Positions 41,951 through 50,558 of a stretch of DNA of 64,000 nt are shown in pieces. A model generated the notes under the pieces. That model was given only the letters and a program-made list of their open reading frames with translations, did not search any database and had not been told where the DNA came from. Both the position numbers and the translations under genes were made by a program. Where the stretch lies: NCBI GenBank assembly GCA_963678445.1, contig OY782877.1:1550001-1614000 (forward strand). Reading direction: 5' to 3'. The stretch is from G963678445 sp963678445. Its GTDB lineage: Bacteria > Hydrogenedentota > Hydrogenedentia > Hydrogenedentales > G963678445. The first letter of the stretch is position 1; each line of letters begins with the position of its first letter.

Positions 41951-44900
41951 TTAAGGCTGCTTCAATTCGTCCAATGCTTTGGCAATGCCACGCCGCACCT
42001 CTTTCAGCTTTTCCCAACGCTGATCGGCACGCTGGCGTACTTGCGTCGGGGAAAGTTTGCCGGGGGTGGTGACATCCCGCGCTTCTTCGTCGTAGCAGAA
42101 ATGCGCAATGATTGAAGCGTCGTCCTTGAACAGCTGCTGTGCGCGGCTGAGAAGGGCGCTGTCTGCAGCGAAAATCTTTGCAGCGCGCCACATTTTCTGC
42201 ACCTTATCCAGCATGGAGAAGTCCTCCACGCCATCGCGCACAGCCTCCCAGCGTTTGCTGGTGACAATACCCTGTCCAGGATAGATCAGGTCGTAGTCTG
42301 TATTACCCACGGGCGGTTTCCACGCGTCCTGTCCCGGGGAATGGTAGGTCCAGAAGCCGATACCGGCGTGACCTTGCTCCCAGGCCATCCATGCCTGGCC
42401 ACGGTAATAGCCAAGTGAACAGCGATGACGTGCATTATCGGAGCAGGTATAGTTCCAGTACTCCGCACCTTTGTGTGAATGCATGATCGCGTAGAGTGGA
42501 CGGGGGAATTTACCCACGCCTAATGGACACCAGACATCAACGTATGGCGCAATCGTTTCCAGTTGCTCCTGGGTAATTTCACCGACCGGGTTGGCGTACA
42601 TGCGCACGTTGGGATCGCATTCCTGCATCCACAGCGCCCATTGCATAAAGATCTTAATGCGCTTCCCATGCTCCAGACCGGGTTCGTCGATGGGATAGAA
42701 CGCAAAATCCTCATAGCCATAGCCGAGTGTGGCCAGATGCGCGATCCAGTCTTTCATAAAAGCGGCATACGCCTTTTTCCAGATCGGAGAGAAGGCGGGT
42801 TCGGGACCTTTTAAGTGCACCAGGCTATGAAAGAGGATCACGCCATGCGGCGCATGTTTTTGCATGAATGCGTCGTGCGCGGTATAGTCGATCTGCGTCA
42901 ACGCACCGGTCTCGTCAAAGGTTGCCGTAGGCGGCACACTACGTGCAAAGATGTTGGTGCCATAGGCAAGCTGATTTTCAAAGGCACCTGCCGGGGTATC
43001 CGTCCGTCCCCAGTGACACAGACGCAGGGCCTGTTTCTCGGGCAGGGGCGTGTTCCACATCACGACCTTCAAAGGCGCAGCACACTGCACCGGCTTTATC
43101 GATACCGTTTCCAGATGAATAGCGCTCGTCCAGGTCCCTGGCGTCAACGTCTTCGTATCCACCGTCACCCAAAGCTGACGTCCCGACCAGGGGGGCAACA
43201 CGAGTGTATTGGCCTGTCCCAGTAACGGCAATGCATCGGCAACCTGGTCCGCCATCTGGGTAGGCGTCTCGATGGCCTCACGGAAAGCGAGCACGCCGCC
43301 GTCTACGTTGCTATCGCCGTTTTTCAACGCATCAGCGCTCACGCGCACGGTACGTGCGACACCGCTAAAGTTGAATACGTTCAGCGCCGCCGATTCCACT
43401 TCTCCAGGAAAGGCCTCTACTAACAGATCCGCTGCTGGTGTGCGACCTTCAATAATCTCATCCATCCCGCCAAAGACCGCCCACGGGTTGGCCGCATAGG
43501 CAACGATAGGCGCTTCGGCCTGGGCTGCTGCTGTGGCCATTTTCGTCAAACGCGCCACCGAGGAGGTATACTCCGCCAGATTGTCCCGCAAGGCCCTGCG
43601 TTCCACCGCAAGCAGATTGGCCGTTTTCTCAATTGCGTTTGCCAAGGCCTGCGCCTTGCCTTGTACAAAGAAAAGCGTTTCTTCGATGCCACTTTTATCG
43701 GGCAACGTATCCAACAACGCGGCTGTCGTCTCCAAAGCAGTGTTCAGGTTATCGTACTGTTGCGCATAGTCTACGAAGGGAATGGTCCAGCAGTGTTTTT
43801 CAAGGACCGTGCCATCCTGTTGTACGGAACAGAGAAAGCGCACCGGCATTCCTGCTTGCAATTCCTGCGGGTAGCCCATGTCAACGCTTTCCTGCATTGC
43901 CGTTGTATCCCGCAGCACTTCCTGCAGCAATTGAGCGTTTTGCTCGATGGCCAAACGAATTTTCAAGGCGTCCTGTTGAGGATTGCCAACGCGTACACCG
44001 TAGAAGCTTCTGGATTCTGTAGGAGGATGTTCTTCGTATAAATTTCCCCAGTAGACATCCAGCAGGCCATCTTTCTGCGTCCGCAGCGTTTCTGGGAAGG
44101 CGGAGCCGGTACGCCGTGCGTCGTTGCGGTAACCCGGCCAGATAATGCGCGGGCTTTCTGTTTTGGGCATCCAACGGTACACGCTCAGCGAACCGCTCAT
44201 TTCTGGTGTTATGGCGCACAGGCCACCATCGCCCAGCAAATCCGCTACCGTTGCTGTTGCATTACTACCGCCAGTAATTATGGGCGACGCTTCCAGTACG
44301 CCATTGGCGGAAAAGACGTCGATCTTGCCGCTGTAGCCCGCCACCAACACCTCTAATGCACCATCGCCGTCGATGTCAGCAATCGAGGGTGAACGACGCG
44401 CCCGGTTGGCCAGTTGATGCTCCCAGTTCACCTCGCCCTTAGGGGAAACACAGACCAGTTTCCCGGACAAATCCGCAGCAAGAATCTCTACAGCACCGTC
44501 ATCATTCAAATCCGCTACTGCAATAGCCGAATCGATACGGTTACGCATGGGAACTGTCCACAATACTGTTCCCCGTTCATCTATTGCCGCCAGTTTTGTC
44601 GCCAAACCGGTGAGAATTTCCGTATCCCCGTCCCCATCAATATCCCAGATTACAGGCGCGGCCACTTCGCGCAATCGACCTGCACTCAGATCCAATGCGG
44701 ATGTGTCCATACGCCACAGGAAGTCTCCCTTGTGCGACACGCAAATCAACGGCGTCTCTTTTGACGCGATCAGAATCTCCGCCACGCCGTCACCGGTCAA
44801 ATCGCCTACGGCAGGCGCAGAATAAATCCCCTGCGGCTCTTTGAACGTCCATAAAACCTTGCCGCGTCCGTCCAGACAAATCAATTGGCCCGCCAGACTC

Positions 44901-45367
44901 GCCGTGACAATCTCTACGCTTCCATCCTGCTCCAAATCCGCCACCGCGATGGCCATGCTGCCCCAGCGAATATCCTCAGAAAGCGCATGCTCCCAGATAA
45001 AATCTCCGGTCTGCCCTTCCAGGCAAATCAGGCGGCCTGCCTGCGTCAAAATGAGCACCTCTGGTGCAATCGTTCCCGTGACATCATATAAAGTAGGCGC
45101 GGTCGCCACTTCATCCTGCGCTTCATACCGCCAAATTTCAGCGGCATTGGCATCCAGTGCTACGACACGCCCTTCCGTTGTCGCTACAATAATGTCTGGC
45201 CGCCCATCTTGATCTACATCCCCTATTGCCGGTGAGGCGTCAAAATACCCCCCCGCACTACGATAGGTCCACAACCGTTCCGGTGTTTCCTCTGCGCCTA
45301 CCCCTAGGGCAAGCAGCACACCTACGAAGAACAGATAAAAAACGTGCTTCATACGCATATCACTCAT
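41951..45367 (-). CDS. Secreted FG-GAP propeller fused to DUF4091-like glycoside hydrolase domain
   Basis: A 1138-residue exoprotein. A signal peptide (FYLFFVGVLLALGVGAEE) precedes about seven blades, each combining an FG-GAP-like DxDxDGxxEI calcium loop (DVDQDGRPDII, DIDGDGALEVLVA) with a PQQ-like W strand (GEVNWEHQL). A helical middle follows (about 500-650). The C-terminal half contains YPIDEPGLEHGKRI, YWNYTCSDNARHR and KRWEAVRDGVEDFSML, the pattern of DUF4091 domains. The DEP dyad suggests glycosidase-like catalysis. ATG at 45367 follows AAAGGAA; the frame is open 149 codons upstream without supporting features. Likely extracellular polysaccharide processing. Confidence 0.85.
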   Translation of the reverse strand: MSDMRMKHVFYLFFVGVLLALGVGAEETPERLWTYRSAGGYFDASPAIGDVDQDGRPDIIVATTEGRVVALDANAAEIWRYEAQDEVATAPTLYDVTGTIAPEVLILTQAGRLICLEGQTGDFIWEHALSEDIRWGSMAIAVADLEQDGSVEIVTASLAGQLICLDGRGKVLWTFKEPQGIYSAPAVGDLTGDGVAEILIASKETPLICVSHKGDFLWRMDTSALDLSAGRLREVAAPVIWDIDGDGDTEILTGLATKLAAIDERGTVLWTVPMRNRIDSAIAVADLNDDGAVEILAADLSGKLVCVSPKGEVNWEHQLANRARRSPSIADIDGDGALEVLVAGYSGKIDVFSANGVLEASPIITGGSNATATVADLLGDGGLCAITPEMSGSLSVYRWMPKTESPRIIWPGYRNDARRTGSAFPETLRTQKDGLLDVYWGNLYEEHPPTESRSFYGVRVGNPQQDALKIRLAIEQNAQLLQEVLRDTTAMQESVDMGYPQELQAGMPVRFLCSVQQDGTVLEKHCWTIPFVDYAQQYDNLNTALETTAALLDTLPDKSGIEETLFFVQGKAQALANAIEKTANLLAVERRALRDNLAEYTSSVARLTKMATAAAQAEAPIVAYAANPWAVFGGMDEIIEGRTPAADLLVEAFPGEVESAALNVFNFSGVARTVRVSADALKNGDSNVDGGVLAFREAIETPTQMADQVADALPLLGQANTLVLPPWSGRQLWVTVDTKTLTPGTWTSAIHLETVSIKPVQCAAPLKVVMWNTPLPEKQALRLCHWGRTDTPAGAFENQLAYGTNIFARSVPPTATFDETGALTQIDYTAHDAFMQKHAPHGVILFHSLVHLKGPEPAFSPIWKKAYAAFMKDWIAHLATLGYGYEDFAFYPIDEPGLEHGKRIKIFMQWALWMQECDPNVRMYANPVGEITQEQLETIAPYVDVWCPLGVGKFPRPLYAIMHSHKGAEYWNYTCSDNARHRCSLGYYRGQAWMAWEQGHAGIGFWTYHSPGQDAWKPPVGNTDYDLIYPGQGIVTSKRWEAVRDGVEDFSMLDKVQKMWRAAKIFAADSALLSRAQQLFKDDASIIAHFCYDEEARDVTTPGKLSPTQVRQRADQRWEKLKEVRRGIAKALDELKQP

Positions 45368-45759
45368 CAATTCCTTTCTTTGATACTGATTGACACTGCA
45401 AAAGTTGTCATAAAAACCAAATTTCACTGCGGTCAGGGATGGCAAAAACCATGCTTTCTGGCTGTGATTTATGACTGCTTTGAACTCCTGGTACAAGGCC
45501 CGCTTCCGAACGTTCCCAGGCAAAACGTCGAGGCATTGATGGGAAGAGTATACAAGAATACAAAGGGATTTCACAGCCTGGGACCGCCTCGAAAAAACCT
45601 TGCGCGCGCATATCGAAGCCAATAAACCGCACTTTTTTATCTTTCTTCGGATGTGAAGGTTAACAAAGGAAGTTTGCTCCTGGATATGCCAAATGGTTAT
45701 CGTAACGAAACATCGATGCGACCGGCATACAAAACGAATTATGAAGCAGGAGAATGAGA
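45368..45759. other. Divergent intergenic region
   Basis: A 392-base gap between divergent exoprotein genes. It contains copy 6 of the dispersed element next to the DUF4091 gene and otherwise no gene. The minus frame of the DUF4091 gene is open across it but codes no recognisable sequence. Confidence 0.4.
45388..45483 (-). repeat. Dispersed palindromic element, copy 6 (degenerate hairpin)
   Basis: The plus strand keeps AAAGTTGTCATAAAAACCAA, GCGGTCAGGGATGGCAA and ACCATG blocks of the family in order, but the terminal hairpin region has decayed. It lies directly upstream of the DUF4091 gene, not at a gene end. Confidence 0.65.
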
Positions 45760-47103
45760 ATGCACCATATGCGCAAGTGTAAAAATTGGGCACCCATTTG
45801 TTTGGCAGGAACACTTCTGATTATGTTGTCCGCAGCTGGGGTAGAGGCGATTCCCATAAGCGGCAGCGAATCCATCGTCTACCGTTCCCCTTACCCTCCA
45901 AAGGTGTATGCCTTTAGCCCTGGATTAACCCGCCTCGACACAGGACGCTTGATCGCAACAATGGACCAGGGCATCCGGGACAAATCGAAAGTCCCTGATC
46001 TGAGGATAGATGAGACGGGCCGCACCTGGAGCGGTAAAATTTATACCAGTGATGATCGGGGCGCCAGCTGGACGCATCGTTCAAATATGCCTATGTGCCA
46101 CGCACGCCCATTCCAGGCGGGTAAGGCTTTGTATGTGCTGGGCCATGGCGGTGATTTAGGCGTCATGCGCTCACTGGATCAGGGGAATACCTGGGAAGGC
46201 CCCTTCTGGCTCACCAAGGGAGAACGTTGGCATCAAGCCCCCTGCAGCGTCTGGTTTACGCGCGGTCGCATCTATCTGGTGATGGAAAGAAATACCGACA
46301 CGAGTTTTAAAGGCTGGCCAGTCGCGGTGTTGGCACCGGTGGTCCTGTCGGCCAAGGTCACAGACGATCTGACGCAACGCGCCTCGTGGACGTTTTCCAA
46401 TGAGTTAACCTATCAGGACGCGGTGGCGCAAGCGGGAGAACCCAATTTGCTCGGCATTCCGTTTTTTACCCCTGGTAATACGGACCCGAAGAGCAAGGGA
46501 GACAAACGCTATATGGCTCCCCCGGGCTGGCTGGAAACCAATATTCTGCAATTTCAGGACCCCGACCATGTCTGGTATGACTCCACGGGCCGCACCTTTC
46601 ACTTGTGGATGCGCTCCCATTGTGGCCTCTCTAACATAGCGTGTATCGCTAAAGCGGTCGAGGACGAAAATGGTGCGATTACCGTGTCGGTGGAAAAGGC
46701 CCCCTCTGGCGCACCTATCTTATTCATGCCTTGCCCCGGCGGACAAATGAAGTTTCACATCCTCTATGACGAAAAGACGAAACTGTTTTGGTTGTTGTCG
46801 TCGCAAACTACAGACAGCATGACAAAACCAGACCGTTTGCCGGATAATCGCTACAACCTGCCCAATAATGAACGTCATCGACTGGTGCTGCATTTCTCAA
46901 AAAATGCCGTAGACTGGTGTTTTGCCGCGCGGGTGGCCGACTCTGGCAATCCGGGACAGGGCCGTCACTATGCATCGATGGTGATCGATGGCGACGACTT
47001 GCATGTTCTTTCCCGCTCTGGCGACGCAGAGGCAAAGTGTTCGCATAACGGCAATTTGATCACGTTCCACACGGTGAAAAATTTCCGGGATCTGGTTTAT
47101 TAA
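45760..47103 (+). CDS. Secreted sialidase/BNR-repeat-like protein
   Basis: A 447-residue protein with a signal peptide (APICLAGTLLIMLSAAGVEA). BNR-type Asp-box sequences TSDDRGASWTH and SLDQGNTWEG support a six-bladed propeller, as in sialidase-superfamily proteins. The second half has DDLTQRASWTFSNEL and a DWCFAARVADSGNPGQGRHYASM-type conserved segment. Catalytic residues of true sialidases were not confirmed, so a related glycoside-active or binding protein is possible. ATG at 45760 is seven bases after AGGAG; the ATG at 45754 is too close. Divergent from the DUF4091 gene. Confidence 0.78.
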   Translation: MHHMRKCKNWAPICLAGTLLIMLSAAGVEAIPISGSESIVYRSPYPPKVYAFSPGLTRLDTGRLIATMDQGIRDKSKVPDLRIDETGRTWSGKIYTSDDRGASWTHRSNMPMCHARPFQAGKALYVLGHGGDLGVMRSLDQGNTWEGPFWLTKGERWHQAPCSVWFTRGRIYLVMERNTDTSFKGWPVAVLAPVVLSAKVTDDLTQRASWTFSNELTYQDAVAQAGEPNLLGIPFFTPGNTDPKSKGDKRYMAPPGWLETNILQFQDPDHVWYDSTGRTFHLWMRSHCGLSNIACIAKAVEDENGAITVSVEKAPSGAPILFMPCPGGQMKFHILYDEKTKLFWLLSSQTTDSMTKPDRLPDNRYNLPNNERHRLVLHFSKNAVDWCFAARVADSGNPGQGRHYASMVIDGDDLHVLSRSGDAEAKCSHNGNLITFHTVKNFRDLVY

Positions 47104-47139
47104 GACGAATAGAGTTGGATCGAGGGTGCACACGCTTCC

Positions 47140-47222
47140 GCACTGCCGGTAGCCAGATGCATGATACGTTCCTGGGGGGCTTCCTGGCTACTAAGTTCGT
47201 CGGCAAGCCACCCGTTTGTATA
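47140..47222 (-). pseudogene. Relic of a sugar ABC ATPase gene (3' end only)
   Basis: The minus strand encodes LADELSSQEAPQERIMHLATGS, almost identical to LAGELSRQEATQERIMHLATGS at the C-terminus of the intact sugar ABC ATPase (48915-50426). DNA identity is high over about 75 bases and stops abruptly at both ends. It is a fragment from a duplicated or rearranged paralogue, now downstream of the sialidase-like gene. Confidence 0.75.
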
Positions 47223-47376
47223 ATGAGTATCTATATGATTAGTCGCAGTATTTCCTGCGCCCAGATGTAATAGCCCGACTGTCATGGCATCGCCTGTTTT
47301 TGCAGCATTCCGCTCAAGGGACTCCTCGTCAGGCACTTTATGGCAATTCAGACATACACCCTAATTTCCAGATTTC

Positions 47377-47485
47377 GTATACCCCCCGTTTTGTTTTGCG
47401 CGCATCTTTGTTTTCTCCCATGCTTCCCCAGTCTCAGTCTTTGAGACGGTAGCCGCGTGCAGGAAAGACAAAACGAGGGGCATAC
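47377..47485. mobile_element. MITE-like element with 19-21-bp terminal inverted repeats
   Basis: The left end GTATACCCCCCGTTTTGTT (47377-) pairs with the right end GACAAAACGAGGGGCATAC (47467-47485), differing at three of 19 positions. The ends are 109 bp apart overall, with a central GTCTCA/TGAGAC hairpin and no open frame. No target duplication was obvious. A non-autonomous element or a long cruciform is plausible; no matching transposase is in the window. Confidence 0.5.
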
Positions 47486-47529
47486 ATGACTGATAATGAG
47501 GTTAAAATCTATAAGAATACCAGTACTAT

Positions 47530-47559
47530 TTGATTTTTATAATTGCTTGGTTTTATAAT
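47530..47559 (+). promoter_or_regulatory. Promoter upstream of SGNH gene
   Basis: TTGATT (47530-47535) and a perfect TATAAT (47554-47559) with an 18-base spacer lie in a very AT-rich stretch about 43 bases before the SGNH-protein start. Confidence 0.55.
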
Positions 47560-47601
47560 TATTACTATCCCTTGGTTATATACCTACTTAGTATTTAGAA
47601 A

Positions 47602-48846
47602 ATGAAGAAACCAAAAATGAAAGCTCTTTGCAAAAATACAGTAGTAATTTTTGGAATGACATTCCTGCTTTTAGGCGCTATCGAAATAATAGGCTGCATT
47701 ACGGAAGCATTGGTAGACCCCGCCCCCATGGATTACATGCTGGGTTTTTCTGAGGACGACCGGGTTTTTATCCCTGATCCGAAAGATCCTGAATACCTCA
47801 TCACGAATCCCAAAAAAGAACTCTCGTTTCATCGGCAACGTTTTCTTAAAGTTCCTCAGCCCAATGTTCGACGTATATTCTTTTTAGGAGGTAGCTGTGT
47901 TTTATTGTTACAGGACACCAATTACGAAAGTTTTTTCTCAAAAATAACCAAAAAAATACCTGGTCTTGATCCTGAAAGAGATTTTTTTTCCGGTTTTCCT
48001 GGAAAGGGCATCTCCCTATTAGAAAAAGATTTGGAGGAGGCATGCGGTAACCGTTTTGACTTCGAGATCATTAACTGTGGCGCGGGAGGATATGGAAGCC
48101 ACCGTTTGGTTCTAACATTGACGGAAATCCTCGAATACAACCCGGATCTGGTCCTCTACTATGAAGGGCATAATGAATTTGAAGAAAAGAGGCAGTTACA
48201 ATATGTCCCAAGCCATTCGTTATGGATGCAGGATGTCTTGAGTCACTCTGCCGTATATCGTCTGCTACGCTCCTACGCTGTGCAACATAGAACGCGAAAA
48301 ATGCTCTCTCCAGAAGTTCGAGAGATCTTGGCCCACGAGACTGAAGCCGTGGAATACGGCCCGACTTTCAGGAACCGAGTACTACCCAAAAGGTTAGCGG
48401 CTCTTGAAAACAATCTTTCATTAATGGCTGTTCTGTGCAAAGAAAACCAGACGCCGTTTATGCTGGGCACGGTCCCTTCAAACCTGCTTCGTCCACAGAT
48501 AGGAGGAACCGAGGAAATCGCAAAGTATGCCCCTGTGTTACAACTTTTTGAAGAGGGCAAATATGACGAAGCGTTTACCTTGGCGGAAAATGTGATCCCA
48601 TACATTTTCCATCGACAAGCTACTGAAGCGGAAAACAGCATAATCAGGAAGGTCGCGAAGGAACATTCGCTTCCGCTTGCGGATGTAAAAGCGGCTATTA
48701 TTGATGCGGAACCCAATAAATTTCCTGGGGAAACACTTTTTTTTGACAACTGTCACTTTTATCCCAAGGGAAACAAAATCCTCTTGGACACTTTTTTTGA
48801 AACCATCCAGAAAAACAGTGCGTTCGTTCGAGAGACTACCTACTAG
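47602..48846 (+). CDS. SGNH/GDSL-hydrolase-like membrane-anchored protein
   Basis: A 414-residue protein with an N-terminal membrane helix (TVVIFGMTFLLLGAIEIIG). SGNH blocks appear in order: FFLGGSCVLLL (block I Ser), NCGAGGYGS (block II Gly), YYEGHNEFEE (block III Asn) and FDNCHFYPKGNKILLD (block V Asp-His). The catalytic set is therefore complete, suggesting an esterase or acetyltransferase-type role, perhaps on cell-surface polysaccharide. Its sequence and leader are richer in A and T than neighbours, hinting at transfer. ATG at 47602 has only a weak site; ATG at 47617 is a possible alternative. Confidence 0.8.
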   Translation: MKKPKMKALCKNTVVIFGMTFLLLGAIEIIGCITEALVDPAPMDYMLGFSEDDRVFIPDPKDPEYLITNPKKELSFHRQRFLKVPQPNVRRIFFLGGSCVLLLQDTNYESFFSKITKKIPGLDPERDFFSGFPGKGISLLEKDLEEACGNRFDFEIINCGAGGYGSHRLVLTLTEILEYNPDLVLYYEGHNEFEEKRQLQYVPSHSLWMQDVLSHSAVYRLLRSYAVQHRTRKMLSPEVREILAHETEAVEYGPTFRNRVLPKRLAALENNLSLMAVLCKENQTPFMLGTVPSNLLRPQIGGTEEIAKYAPVLQLFEEGKYDEAFTLAENVIPYIFHRQATEAENSIIRKVAKEHSLPLADVKAAIIDAEPNKFPGETLFFDNCHFYPKGNKILLDTFFETIQKNSAFVRETTY

Positions 48847-48914
48847 TCTGCCGCCTCGATGCAATTCACTGAAGGGAAGGGGGCTTTAAAAAGCTTTGGG
48901 CTATAAAATTTGAG

Positions 48915-50426
48915 TTAAAAAGTGCTGTCTAGCACCACGCTACCAGTGGCTAGATGCATGATACGTTCCTGGGTGGCTTCCTGGCGACTGAGTTCGCCGG
49001 CAAGCCGCCCTTCGTGCATCACCAGGATGCGGTCGCACATCCCAAGAATCTCTGGCAATTCGCTGGAAATCATCAGCACCGCCACCCCTTCACGCACCAG
49101 CGTGTTCATCAGTTTAAAAATCTCCGCCTTGGCGCCTACATCAATACCGCGTGTCGGTTCGTCAAAAATCAAAACTTTGGATTGGGTAAACAGCCATTTC
49201 GCCAATACAACTTTCTGCTGGTTGCCACCGCTGAGGTTTTGTACAATTTGTTCTGTCGAGGGAGTCTTTATTTGTAAATCCTGTACATATTTCCGGGTAA
49301 CGCGCTGTTCCTCCGCACGACGCAGGAACGGGCCGGCCAGTAATGCACCCAGATTGGCTAGTGTCGTGTTTTCCCGCACACTCATCCCTAATACCAGCCC
49401 CTGTTGCTTCCGATCTTCCGTGAGCAAACCTATACCGTTTGCAATCGCCGTCTGAGGCGAGCTAACGCGCACCTCCTCGCCATCCAGAAAAACATGCCCG
49501 GCATCAAATCGATCGGCCCCAAATAATGCACGCGCCACTTCGGTACGTCCCGCCCCCACCAGCCCCGTCATCCCCACAATTTCACCGGCATGCAAGGCAA
49601 ACGAAATATCTTCAAACGCTCCCTGACGACAAAGTCCTGCTACTCGTAAACGCTCCGCACCTTGCGAAAACAGTTCTTTGGGATACTCCTCCTTCAGCTC
49701 ACGCCCCACCATCATACGGATCAGCGATTCCCGATCCAGGGTTTCCACCGGCTGCGTTGCGACATGTTTTCCATCCCGCATGACCGTCACCCGATCCCCT
49801 ATTTCGAAGATCTCCTCCAGGCGATGCGAAATATAAATCAGCCCTATGCCCTGCGCACGCAAACTGCGCATCAAAGCAAAAAGCGACTTCAATTCATGAT
49901 CCGTCAATGTTGCCGAAGGCTCATCCATGACAATAATCTTGGCCTCCACCGACAACGCCTTGGCGATTTCTACCATCTGTTGTTGCGCCACGCTCAGTTC
50001 ATAGACCGGCGTATCCACGTCCAACGTCACCCCTATGCGCGTCAAAAGCGCCTGGGCCTCATCTCGCATACGTGGCCAGTCAATGAAGGGCGTATTGCCC
50101 CTGCGCGGCTCCCGACCCAGAAAAATATTTTCCGCCACACTCAGGTAGGGACTCAGATTAAATTCCTGGTAGATCATGCTGATCCCCAGCTTTTGGGCAT
50201 GGTGTGGGGAGTGAATCTTAACGGCTTCGCCCTCTAAAAGGATTTCACCCGCATCCAGATCCTGCGCCCCTGCCAGAATTTTCATCAACGTCGATTTTCC
50301 TGCGCCGTTTTCGCCCAGCAGACAATGCACTTCGCCGGAACGCAGTTGTAGCTGTGCGTTATCCAATGCCAACACGCCGGGAAAACGCTTGCTGACATCC
50401 CGCATCTCAAGCACATACGCCGCCAT
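48915..50426 (-). CDS. Sugar ABC transporter ATP-binding protein (RbsA/MglA type)
   Basis: A 503-residue tandem ATPase. The first half has Walker A GENGAGKST, linker SVAQQQMVEIAKAL and Walker B VMDEPSATL; the second has LSGGNQQKVVLAKWL and LIFDEPTRGIDVG with the usual degenerate second Walker A. This is the energising subunit for ribose/galactose/xylose-class importers. Unusually no permease or binding protein is adjacent on either side, and a fragment of a second copy lies 1.7 kb away, suggesting operon break-up by rearrangement. ATG at 50426 follows GGAG. Confidence 0.93.
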   Translation of the reverse strand: MAAYVLEMRDVSKRFPGVLALDNAQLQLRSGEVHCLLGENGAGKSTLMKILAGAQDLDAGEILLEGEAVKIHSPHHAQKLGISMIYQEFNLSPYLSVAENIFLGREPRRGNTPFIDWPRMRDEAQALLTRIGVTLDVDTPVYELSVAQQQMVEIAKALSVEAKIIVMDEPSATLTDHELKSLFALMRSLRAQGIGLIYISHRLEEIFEIGDRVTVMRDGKHVATQPVETLDRESLIRMMVGRELKEEYPKELFSQGAERLRVAGLCRQGAFEDISFALHAGEIVGMTGLVGAGRTEVARALFGADRFDAGHVFLDGEEVRVSSPQTAIANGIGLLTEDRKQQGLVLGMSVRENTTLANLGALLAGPFLRRAEEQRVTRKYVQDLQIKTPSTEQIVQNLSGGNQQKVVLAKWLFTQSKVLIFDEPTRGIDVGAKAEIFKLMNTLVREGVAVLMISSELPEILGMCDRILVMHEGRLAGELSRQEATQERIMHLATGSVVLDSTF

Positions 50427-50462
50427 AGTTGTAAAACTCCTTCACACCTGCATTTCATAAAA

Positions 50463-50558
50463 GGTTATTTATGCGTTCCCACGGAGAGCATGGGAACGAG
50501 AAAGGACCATACTCTTTGCCCGTGGTGCTGGGCACTTGGGTGTGGTCGCTGGACCGTT
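50463..50558 (-). repeat. Dispersed palindromic element, copy 7, composite with GTTCCCAC hairpin
   Basis: Gene-sense, it begins directly after the TAA of the nucleotide-sugar dehydrogenase: ACGGTCCAGCGACCACACC, a second imperfect stem, ATGGTCCTTTCTCG, then a hairpin CGTTCCCA/TGGGAACG (50474-50481 with 50491-50498). The AT-rich arm of other copies is replaced by this second hairpin, which recurs in copy 10. Confidence 0.8.

Noticed and set aside
45368..45814. 149-codon upstream extension of the DUF4091 gene
   Set aside because: Cys/Arg/Phe-rich sequence without features, overlapping a repeat; ATG 45367 has a signal peptide and ribosome-binding site.
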